Positions 1-5,393 of a stretch of DNA of 5,393 bases are shown in pieces. The DNA lies in assembly GCA_030149405.1 (NCBI GenBank), contig JASBRM010000104.1:1-5393 (forward strand), read 5' to 3'. Each line of letters starts with the position of its first letter. Positions within the stretch are counted from its first letter, which is position 1. Under the pieces are notes generated by a model, which did no database searches, had not been told where the DNA came from, and was given only the letters and a program-made list of their open reading frames with translations. Position numbers and translations under genes: made by a program. Origin of the DNA: Neptuniibacter sp. (lineage in GTDB: Bacteria > Pseudomonadota > Gammaproteobacteria > Pseudomonadales > Balneatricaceae).

Positions 1-2886
1 CCATCTTTTGAATTTGTCAGGACGGAAACTATAGATTCTCTAGGTATCGAGGTTTCAGAATATGTGCATAAACAAACCGTACTGAAACATTTCCATATTT
101 CGGCTGATCATACTGAAAATGTTTTTATGGTTGGTTTGAGAACCGTTACTGAAGACTCGAAAGGTGTGGCGCATATTCTTGAGCATACCGCGCTTTGTGG
201 AAGTGAGCGTTTCCCTGTACGTGACCCTTTCTTCATGATGACTCGGCGTTCACTGAATACGTTTATGAATGCTATGACCAGCAGTGACTGGACTTCATAT
301 CCTTTTGCCAGTCAGAACCGCAAAGACTTTTTCAACCTCCTGGATGTTTATCTGGATGCGGTTTTCTTCAGTCGTCTTGATCAACTGGATTTTGAGCAGG
401 AAGGGCATCGTATTGAGTTTTCAGACCCTGCCAATCCGGATTCTGATCTTGAATATAAAGGTGTTGTGTTTAATGAGATGAAAGGAGCAATGAGTTCACC
501 GGTATCCCGCTTATGGCAGTCGGTAACTAAATACCTGTTCCCTACAACGACCTACCATCACAACAGTGGTGGTGAACCCGAATCTATTCCTGATCTCAGT
601 TACGATGAGTTGCTGGAGTTTTATCGTACTCATTATCATCCCTCAAATGCGGTGATCATGACCTTCGGCGATATTCCGGTTCAGGAGCTGCAAACTTTTT
701 TCGAAGATAAGGCGTTAGCCCGCTTTGAAAAGCTGGATGAATCCATCGATATTCATGACGAAAAACGTTATTTCTCTCCTATGAGAGTTGAAGAGGGATA
801 CGATCTTGATCAGCAAGACCTAACAGGCAAAACCCATCATGTTCTGGCTTGGTTATTAGGCCACTCCAGTGATTTGGAAGAGCAACTCAAGGCGCATTTG
901 ATGTCACGAGTGCTACTCGATAATAGTGCATCACCACTGCGCCATGCGCTTGAATCTACAGAATTGGGTAGCGCGCCTTCTCCGTTATGCGGCCTGGAAG
1001 ACTCGAACCGTGAAATGAGCTTTATGTGCGGTATTGAGGGAAGCGAACCTGAATCAGCTGAGGCGTTTGAGAGGTTGGTTCTGGATGTGCTCGAGAAGGT
1101 GGCTGTAGATGGCGTTCCACAATCTATGCTGGAAGCGCAGCTGCACCAGCTTGAGCTTCAACAAAGAGAGATTAATGGTGACGGATACCCTTATGGGCTG
1201 AGCCTGATCATGTCGTCTCTGGGAGCTGCTGTGAATGATGGTGACCCGATTGCGCTGCTGAACCTTGATCCGGTCCTGGATAAGTTACGTGAAGAGATTA
1301 AACAACCTGATTTTGTCCAGAAGATGGTTAAAGAACTTCTGGATAACAATCATCGGGTAAGAGTGACACTGCGTCCGGACGGGCAGCTGGCAGCAAGAAG
1401 AGACGCTGCTGAAAAAGCGCAACTGGCTAAGATTAAGGCTTCGCTTTCAGAAACTGACAAACAACAGGTTATTGAGCGGGCTGCGGCACTTAAAGCACGC
1501 CAGAATCAGGAAGATGATGAATCTATTCTGCCGAAGGTTACTCTTGCAGATGTGCCAATTGAGATGAATATCCCAGAGCCTGCACCAGCAAAATCAACAT
1601 TGCCATTTACCCGCTATGATCGTGGCACTAACGGACTGGTTTATCAGCAAATCATTATTGAACTGCCTCAGCTCAGCGAACAGGAAAGCCATCTGGTACC
1701 ACTGTACAGCAGCCTTTTAACTGAACTGGGTTGCGGTGACCGTACTTATCAGGAAAACCAGCAATACCAGACCGAAGTCACCGGTGGCATACATGCATTC
1801 TCCAGTGTACGTGGTGCACCTGAAGATGAACAAAAGGTATCTGGTTTCTTCACTGTGTCAGGTAAAGCATTGGTTTCTAAACAAAAAGAACTTGCTGAGC
1901 TGCTTCAGGAAACACTGGAAAAAGTACGATTTGATGAGACAGCAAGAATTCGTGAAGTCGTTTCTCAGATTCGTACCCGTAAAGAGCAGAGTATTACCGG
2001 CTCCGGTCATGCACTGGCAATGATGGCTGCCGCAGCAAAAATGAGTCCTGCAGCCGCGCTTACTCAGTCTACAAAAGGGCTTGAGTCGATCAAGTTCTTC
2101 AAAAATCTGGACGATGAGCTATCTGATGGTAACGCTCTACAGAACCTTTCTGACCAGTTGAAACAGTTACATGAGAAAATTCAGCAGTCGCCGCGACAGT
2201 TCCTCATCGTTGCGGAAGAGGAATACCAAGCTCAACTTCAATCACAACTGGAAGAGTGCTGGAAGCCTTTTGACAGTTCTGTTGAGCCTTTTTCTCTGCC
2301 GTCTTTAAGAGGGCAAGTTAAACAGGCCTGGACTACCAGTACCCAGGTCAACTTCTGCGCTAAGGTCTTCCCTACAGTGCCCGTGGAACATCCTGACTCT
2401 GCTGCATTAACCATTCTGGGGGACTTTTTACGTAATGGCTTCCTACATAAAGCCATTCGAGAACAGGGCGGTGCTTACGGCTCTGGTGCAGGCCAGGACT
2501 CCGCTGATGCAGCGTTCAGGTTTTTTTCATACCGAGACCCTCGCCTTGAAGAAACGCTGGATGACTTTGATGCGTCTGTTCGTTGGTTACTGGATAACGA
2601 TCATGAATATCAAAAGCTCGAAGAGGCCATTCTTGGGGTTGTCAGTTCTATTGATAAGCCAGGATCGCCAGCCGGTGAAGCGAAACAGGCATTTCACAGT
2701 ACCTTGTTTGGACGTACTCCTGAGCAACGTAAGGCTTTTCGCTCTCGAGTATTGAAAGTCACTGTTGAGGACCTGAAGAGAGTCGCAGAAACATACCTAC
2801 TGGATAAAGATGCAAGTATTGCGGTTGTCACAAGTCAGGCTAGCAGCGAAGGTTTAAGCCCAGACTACGAAATCATAGAGATTTAA
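1..2886 (+). CDS. M16C zinc metallopeptidase (PreP-like, insulinase superfamily), 5'-partial
   Basis: The frame is open from the first base (Pro-Ser-Phe-Glu-Phe...), and these residues fit the usual N-terminus of bacterial M16C proteases. The GTG at 64 is therefore an internal Val, and the true start should lie a few codons upstream of the window. The visible part has 961 residues, close to the roughly 970 expected for the family. Counting from base 1, the inverted zinc motif HILEH is at residues 58-62, with Glu61 as catalytic base. The third zinc ligand is Glu159 in NEMKGA, about 100 residues on as in PreP. The C-terminal half carries the Arg820/Tyr826 substrate-binding pair in REQGGAY. Domain order is M16 N-domain (about 50-165), inactive M16_C-like domain (about 200-400), a charged helical hinge with the M16C-associated region (about 456-705), and a final M16_C domain (about 770-930). 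By family knowledge it degrades unfolded oligopeptides inside a two-bowl chamber. A cytosolic location is inferred, because the extreme N-terminus is missing. All catalytic residues are intact and there is no frameshift. Its role in bacteria is poorly defined. Confidence 0.93.
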   Translation, partial: PSFEFVRTETIDSLGIEVSEYVHKQTVLKHFHISADHTENVFMVGLRTVTEDSKGVAHILEHTALCGSERFPVRDPFFMMTRRSLNTFMNAMTSSDWTSYPFASQNRKDFFNLLDVYLDAVFFSRLDQLDFEQEGHRIEFSDPANPDSDLEYKGVVFNEMKGAMSSPVSRLWQSVTKYLFPTTTYHHNSGGEPESIPDLSYDELLEFYRTHYHPSNAVIMTFGDIPVQELQTFFEDKALARFEKLDESIDIHDEKRYFSPMRVEEGYDLDQQDLTGKTHHVLAWLLGHSSDLEEQLKAHLMSRVLLDNSASPLRHALESTELGSAPSPLCGLEDSNREMSFMCGIEGSEPESAEAFERLVLDVLEKVAVDGVPQSMLEAQLHQLELQQREINGDGYPYGLSLIMSSLGAAVNDGDPIALLNLDPVLDKLREEIKQPDFVQKMVKELLDNNHRVRVTLRPDGQLAARRDAAEKAQLAKIKASLSETDKQQVIERAAALKARQNQEDDESILPKVTLADVPIEMNIPEPAPAKSTLPFTRYDRGTNGLVYQQIIIELPQLSEQESHLVPLYSSLLTELGCGDRTYQENQQYQTEVTGGIHAFSSVRGAPEDEQKVSGFFTVSGKALVSKQKELAELLQETLEKVRFDETARIREVVSQIRTRKEQSITGSGHALAMMAAAAKMSPAAALTQSTKGLESIKFFKNLDDELSDGNALQNLSDQLKQLHEKIQQSPRQFLIVAEEEYQAQLQSQLEECWKPFDSSVEPFSLPSLRGQVKQAWTTSTQVNFCAKVFPTVPVEHPDSAALTILGDFLRNGFLHKAIREQGGAYGSGAGQDSADAAFRFFSYRDPRLEETLDDFDASVRWLLDNDHEYQKLEEAILGVVSSIDKPGSPAGEAKQAFHSTLFGRTPEQRKAFRSRVLKVTVEDLKRVAETYLLDKDASIAVVTSQASSEGLSPDYEIIEI

Positions 2887-2903
2887 AATGGCACTCGATC
2901 AAT

Positions 2904-2924
2904 AAGCCCCGTGAGGGGCTTTTT
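2904..2924 (+). terminator. Intrinsic terminator after the M16C protease gene
   Basis: A perfect 7-bp stem, AAGCCCC paired with GGGGCTT, encloses a GTGA tetraloop and runs into five T residues. It starts 17 bases after the protease stop codon and should end that transcript. It lies just 12 bases before the start of the EamA gene, so that gene needs either its own promoter or read-through. Confidence 0.9.
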
Positions 2925-2936
2925 AGTTTCAGGCTT

Positions 2937-3809
2937 ATGAACAGCAATTTATACCAAGCAGCATTATTTGTTGTGCTTTCAGAATTGTTTCTCGTTTGCT
3001 CTGGAATGGTGGTGAAGCAGGTTACTGGTCAGTTGCCTACGGAGGTGATTGTTTTTGCAAGGAACCTATTTGGACTGGGTTTGTTGCTGCCATGGTTGAT
3101 GCGTAATGGCTTAGATGTCATTAAAACCCACAACCTACGCTACCACATTATACGAGCTGTTTTTGGTGTTTCAGCCATGATGTGCCTGTATTACTCATGG
3201 GGGCACTTACCTTTAGCTGAAGCCGCAATGATTAAACAAACGGCGCCTTTCTTTATACCTTTTTTTGCCTTTCTCTGGTTAGGTGAGAAGGTTGGCTTGG
3301 CTGTTAAGTTGGCAATCATCATTGGGTTTGCTGGAGTAGTTTTGATACTGAACCCTGGCGGAGAGACATTGAATTTATCAGTGCTGATCGCTTTGGTGGG
3401 TGCAATGCTTGGAGCTTTGGCAAAAGTTGTTATAAGGCGAATGAGTGGCACTGAATCACCGCAACGAATCGTTTTCTATTTTGCGCTTTTCAGCTCTTTT
3501 TTGTCTTTTATTCCAGCTGCATTGAATTGGGTAACACCTAATATTGAGCAAATAGGCTGGTTGTTGCTAATGGCAGTGACTTCCACTGTAGCGCAACTAC
3601 TTTTAAGCAGAGGTTATGGTATGGCACCGGCAGGGCAGCTGGGGCCTTACACTTATGCTTCTGTTGGTTTTGCAGCTATCTTTGGTTGGCTAATATGGGA
3701 TGAAGTACTGGGTTTGAACAGTTGGATGGGATTGTTTTTGATCTTTGGTGCGGGACTGCTTTCCTTGTCAGGAAAGAATAAACAGGTCAGCAAATCCTCT
3801 CAACTATAA
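2937..3809 (+). CDS. EamA/DMT-family transporter, ten-helix permease
   Basis: This 290-residue, very hydrophobic protein belongs to the drug/metabolite transporter superfamily of inner-membrane permeases. It shows two EamA repeats, roughly residues 7-138 and 146-280, each with five predicted helices (about 7-28, 35-55, 70-88, 95-115, 119-138, then 146-166, 178-198, 205-225, 237-255 and 260-280). Both repeats show the family signature of an acidic turn after their fourth helix: LGEK near residue 117 and WDEV near 255. A short basic, Ser-rich tail (GKNKQVSKSSQ) is probably cytosolic. The ATG at 2937 is chosen because it keeps the whole first helix; the next in-frame ATG at 3006 would cut it. 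There is no convincing Shine-Dalgarno sequence (only CAGG, three bases from the ATG). The substrate cannot be told from sequence: relatives move amino acids, nucleosides, S-adenosylmethionine or drugs. No terminator is evident after the stop. Family assignment is secure and function is not. Confidence 0.9.
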   Translation: MNSNLYQAALFVVLSELFLVCSGMVVKQVTGQLPTEVIVFARNLFGLGLLLPWLMRNGLDVIKTHNLRYHIIRAVFGVSAMMCLYYSWGHLPLAEAAMIKQTAPFFIPFFAFLWLGEKVGLAVKLAIIIGFAGVVLILNPGGETLNLSVLIALVGAMLGALAKVVIRRMSGTESPQRIVFYFALFSSFLSFIPAALNWVTPNIEQIGWLLLMAVTSTVAQLLLSRGYGMAPAGQLGPYTYASVGFAAIFGWLIWDEVLGLNSWMGLFLIFGAGLLSLSGKNKQVSKSSQL

Positions 3810-3929
3810 CAGCTTTTTCTCCCTCTGGAATACGATTTTTTTAAGTCTGGGTTTTAAATCAGTTTTTATTTCAAAATTGAAAGAAAGTCCTTGAATTCTA
3901 ACGCTGGAGTGGTACTACTGTAGATGTAA

Positions 3930-3962
3930 GGAAAGTAAATAAGACGAAAAATAACACTTTCC
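3930..3962. repeat. Small inverted repeat in the hpf leader
   Basis: GGAAAGT (3930-3936) and ACTTTCC (3956-3962) are perfect 7-base inverted repeats separated by 19 AT-rich bases. They end 21 bases before the ribosome binding site of the hibernation factor gene. It could be a weak leader hairpin or an operator-like site, but in AT-rich DNA a chance match is also plausible. Confidence 0.3.
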
Positions 3963-3983
3963 AAATTATGATCCCTACGCATT

Positions 3984-3988
3984 AAGGA
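3984..3988 (+). promoter_or_regulatory. Ribosome binding site of the HPF/RaiA-type gene
   Basis: AAGGA sits six bases before the ATG at 3995. It is a strong Shine-Dalgarno sequence with near-ideal spacing and fixes the start of the hibernation factor. Confidence 0.8.
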
Positions 3989-3994
3989 TTTGCT

Positions 3995-4330
3995 ATGAAC
4001 ATCAAAATCACTCACCGTAATGCAAAAGTTTCCGATAGTATTAAAGAGAAAGTCGAAGCGTGGTTAAGCTCCAGTCAGGAACGCTATGAGGTTATAACTA
4101 GCGCTCATATTATTCTGGATAGCACTGACCGACAGGACATGGCCGAAGCATCAATCCATATTGCTGGTAAAGATATTTTCGCTAAGGCTGAAGCCGATAA
4201 TTTATATGCAGCGTTAGATGCGCTAGCCGACAAAATCGATCGTCAGTTAGATAAGATTCATCAAAAACATATTGGTAAAAAAGGCTCTCAAAAGCCTGTT
4301 ATAGATGAAGAGGCGCTTAGCCCCGCCTGA
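3995..4330 (+). CDS. hpf: Short ribosome hibernation factor, HPF/RaiA (YfiA) family
   Basis: This 111-residue protein begins MNIKITHRNAKVSDSIKEKV and carries the conserved helix-2 block NLYAALDALADKIDRQLDK (about residues 70-88), matching the beta-alpha-beta-beta-beta-alpha fold of ribosome hibernation factors. Such proteins bind the 30S decoding centre, blocking mRNA and tRNA in stationary phase. It lacks the extra dimerisation domain of long HPF. At 111 residues it is longer than E. coli HPF (95) and near RaiA/YfiA (113). About 20 residues follow helix 2, ending in an acidic tail (VIDEEALSPA). In E. coli RaiA a tail of this kind opposes 100S dimer formation, so the RaiA role is a real alternative to the symbol given. 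It is not beside rpoN or ptsN, where gammaproteobacterial hpf normally sits, and appears monocistronic. I could not find a convincing sigma70 promoter in the 185-base upstream gap; TTGAAT at 3891 is the best -35 candidate but lacks a good partner. Confidence 0.88.
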   Translation: MNIKITHRNAKVSDSIKEKVEAWLSSSQERYEVITSAHIILDSTDRQDMAEASIHIAGKDIFAKAEADNLYAALDALADKIDRQLDKIHQKHIGKKGSQKPVIDEEALSPA

Positions 4331-4342
4331 TCTCTGAGAGTT

Positions 4343-4381
4343 AAAAAAAGCCCGGTTTTTAAACCGGGTTTTTTTGTTTTT
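4343..4381 (+). terminator. Strong intrinsic terminator after the HPF/RaiA gene
   Basis: CCCGGTTT (4351-4358) pairs perfectly with AAACCGGG (4361-4368), followed by a long T-run interrupted by one G. Seven A residues precede the stem, so the pairing extends into A-U pairs and the structure could also terminate minus-strand transcripts. It begins 12 bases after the stop codon. Confidence 0.92.
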
Positions 4382-4641
4382 AACTGGCGCTCTCAATGCC
4401 TCATTCAGATATATTCAATGGAAATAGCAGGAAGGTGTTTACTCCTATCAGGGACTCTTCTAATTCAAATCTGTCATATGGGTACGAAAAAATGCATCAA
4501 AATTGCCAGGAAGAGTTAGCATAGTAGGCATATATAGCTTCAGGTTTTGTATAGTATTGAGACTGGAATCAGGATGATTTTGGAGAAGTTCTGATTGTTC
4601 TTTGTGATTTTTCTGAAATTAAAGCCTAACCAACTAAAAAT
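4382..4641. other. Non-coding stretch with no recognisable gene
   Basis: No recognisable gene, RNA gene or strong repeat lies here. A 42-codon frame (4396-4524) has no ribosome binding site and no recognisable product. TATAGT at 4550-4555 is a plausible -10 box for the acetyltransferase gene, about 100 bases before its start, but no good -35 lies at 16-18 bases. The length of this stretch leaves room for a regulated promoter or a small RNA that I cannot demonstrate. Confidence 0.5.
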
Positions 4642-4646
4642 AAGGA
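4642..4646 (+). promoter_or_regulatory. Ribosome binding site that fixes the GNAT start
   Basis: AAGGA lies eight bases before the ATG at 4655. No comparable site precedes the in-frame TTG at 4595, so this favours the 159-residue product over a longer one with an atypical N-terminus rich in Phe and Lys. Confidence 0.82.
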
Positions 4647-4654
4647 AAATATTT

Positions 4655-5134
4655 ATGGCAGGTGCAGTAACTATTGCTGAAGCCCAGCCCGGTGATCAGA
4701 ATCAGATTCTAAAGATGTGGAAGGCCCTGACACTGGACCTGCCACAACATCACTTCAAACCTTTTGGGGATCCCGTTATTTCTGAACGAGTTGACCTTCT
4801 CTCTGAAATGTTTGGCAATTCATTGGCATCCCCTTCGGCAGTTGTATTCAAAATCAAGATTGATCGTTGTATTGGTACAATTTCAGCGGTGCTGAATCAA
4901 CAATCAGGCTTCACTCTGTCCAACAGCGGAGTGATTTACAATCTTTGGGTGGAACCAGAATTTCGTAGGAAGGGTTACGCAACTGATTTGGTTGAATGTG
5001 CCAAAACCTGGCTGAAGGAGCAGGGAGCAAGTAGCGCTCAGGTAGGGTGGCATCCGGATAACCTTGCAGCAGATACATTTTGGAAAAAACTAGGATTCAG
5101 AAATTATGAGGTCATTGCTGCTAGCCCTATCTAA
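4655..5134 (+). CDS. GNAT-family N-acetyltransferase
   Basis: The 159-residue product has the GNAT fold signature. Strand beta-4 and motif A cover about residues 94-120 (IYNLWVEPEFRRKGYAT). The acetyl-CoA pyrophosphate loop R/Q-x-x-G-x-G/A is met as Arg104-Arg-Lys-Gly107-Tyr-Ala109. Motif B follows with Asn136 and FWKKLGF (142-148), the usual end of the acetyl-CoA site. The family transfers acetyl from acetyl-CoA to an amine. The substrate is unknown, and the N-terminal half (residues 1-90), which normally sets specificity, shows nothing I recognise. The protein is probably cytosolic. The ATG at 4655 is chosen for its ribosome binding site; reading upstream to TTG 4595 adds 20 residues that do not look like a GNAT start. 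The gene stands alone, about 270 bases after the preceding terminator. A palindromic mobile-type element begins about six bases after its stop, so its original terminator, and perhaps its last codons, may have been altered by that insertion. The final residues (YEVIAASPI) are short but normal for the family. Confidence 0.88.
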   Translation: MAGAVTIAEAQPGDQNQILKMWKALTLDLPQHHFKPFGDPVISERVDLLSEMFGNSLASPSAVVFKIKIDRCIGTISAVLNQQSGFTLSNSGVIYNLWVEPEFRRKGYATDLVECAKTWLKEQGASSAQVGWHPDNLAADTFWKKLGFRNYEVIAASPI

Positions 5135-5171
5135 TTTATAGGGCCTGTTAACACTAATTTATTCACCCCTG

Positions 5172-5267
5172 TTGAGACTATAAAAGGATCAATCTAGGCG
5201 CGAGGAACGATTTTTGTGGTTCTAAAAGAGTGACGAGCAACAACGAGTGATCCTTTTATAGCCTCAA
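5172..5267. repeat. Inner 96-bp inverted-repeat module nested in the palindromic element
   Basis: TTGAGACTATAAAAGGATCA (5172-5191) is the inverted copy of 5248-5267 with one mismatch in 20, enclosing 56 bases. The mismatch (A5177 opposite C5262) becomes a G-U pair in minus-strand RNA, so pairing is better on that strand. Followed by CCCGAAGGG, the module occupies exactly the 105 bases that break the symmetry of the outer palindrome, which suggests a separate insertion. There is no obvious target-site duplication beside it. Confidence 0.75.
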
Positions 5268-5287
5268 CCCGAAGGGCTGGGACCCTC

Positions 5288-5362
5288 TTTGCTCTCAGCT
5301 TCGTTATTATTCGCTTATTTAGAATAACTAAATCACGCTCATGCTGCCTTACTGAGAACAAA
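5288..5362. repeat. Central hairpin of the outer palindrome
   Basis: TTTGCTCTCAG (5288-5298) pairs with CTGAGAACAAA (5352-5362) at 10 of 11 positions. The centre is a 6-bp ATTTAG/CTAAAT hairpin (5317-5333) with a five-base loop. The 18 bases on each side between them do not pair and would form an internal loop. Both pairings have their centre at 5325. Confidence 0.65.
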
Positions 5363-5393
5363 ATTGCCTCCAGCAGGGACGGAGAAATTAGTG

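Larger units (their letters stand above)
5141..5393. mobile_element. MITE-like palindromic element, 3'-partial at the window edge
   Basis: This non-coding block is a long interrupted palindrome. The outer arms 5152-5171 and 5374-5393 match at 16 of 20 positions, including a perfect 9-base end (CACTAATTT with AAATTAGTG) that runs to the last base of the window. A second arm pair, 5277-5298 with 5352-5373, matches at 15 of 22, and the innermost pair, ATTTAG with CTAAAT (5317-5322, 5328-5333), is perfect. All three share the dyad centre 5325 once bases 5172-5276 are left out. The left border at 5141 (GGGCCTGTTAACACTAATTT) is inferred from the look of the end; its partner would lie outside the window, ending near 5404. 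There is no transposase frame, so if mobile it would depend on an enzyme encoded elsewhere. I cannot name the family. Confidence 0.7.

Noticed and set aside
2238..2456. Minus-strand open frame inside the protease gene
   Set aside because: It is fully contained in a strongly supported coding sequence and encodes nothing recognisable; it is an antisense shadow.
3191..3451. Minus-strand open frame inside the EamA gene
   Set aside because: It is an antisense shadow of a membrane-protein gene, with no start context and low-complexity Lys/Ala/Pro content.
3890..3925. Possible sigma32 or sigma54 promoter before the hibernation factor gene
   Set aside because: CTTGAA fits a heat-shock -35 box but no CCCCAT-like -10 follows, and TGGTAC lacks the TTGC partner needed for sigma54.
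4396..4524. A 42-codon open frame starting MPHSDIFNGN in the gap after the hpf terminator
   Set aside because: It has no ribosome binding site, lies just after a strong terminator, is rich in Ser and Asn, and resembles no family I know. A frame of this length is expected by chance.
4503..4536. TTGCCA with TATATA as a promoter for the acetyltransferase gene
   Set aside because: The spacer is 22 bases, too long for a sigma70 promoter, and no alternative -10 lies at the right distance.
4557..4564. TTGAGACT shared with the start of the inner repeat at 5172-5179
   Set aside because: Only eight bases match and the similarity stops at once on both sides, so it is most likely chance.
4595..4654. 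N-terminal extension of the GNAT protein from TTG 4595
   Set aside because: There is no Shine-Dalgarno sequence before it, the added residues are rich in Phe and Lys, and a good ribosome binding site precedes ATG 4655.

Overview
The window looks like chromosomal DNA of a gammaproteobacterium, most likely a marine member of the Oceanospirillales or a relative. This rests on how the M16C protease, the EamA transporter and the short ribosome hibernation factor read, and on the moderate base composition. A genus such as Endozoicomonas is only a guess. All four genes lie on the + strand and each appears to be its own transcription unit.

Layout. Bases 1-2886 encode a large M16C (presequence-protease/PreP-like, insulinase superfamily) zinc metallopeptidase. 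It is open at the left edge, so its true start lies upstream. A strong intrinsic terminator (2904-2924) follows, and only 12 bases later an EamA/DMT-family ten-helix permease begins (2937-3809). A 185-base AT-rich leader with a small inverted repeat precedes a short HPF/RaiA-type ribosome hibernation factor (3995-4330), which ends in a strong terminator. A gene-poor stretch of about 270 bases then leads to a GNAT acetyltransferase. The best start for that gene is 4655, supported by a good ribosome binding site, and it ends at 5134.

The most unusual part is the right end. From about 5141 to beyond the window edge there is a non-coding, palindromic, MITE-like element. Its outer arms pair around a single dyad centre at base 5325, but only if a 105-base segment (5172-5276) is removed from the left arm. 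That segment contains its own near-perfect 20-base inverted repeat (19 of 20 matches, 5172-5191 with 5248-5267). The simplest reading is one small palindromic element inserted into another. The symmetry predicts that the outer element ends near base 5404, just outside the window.

The genes do not form an obvious pathway. They are a peptide-degrading protease, a metabolite exporter or importer, a stationary-phase ribosome factor and an acetyltransferase of unknown substrate. I see no defence system, CRISPR array, tRNA or rRNA. The accessory content is limited to the palindromic element.
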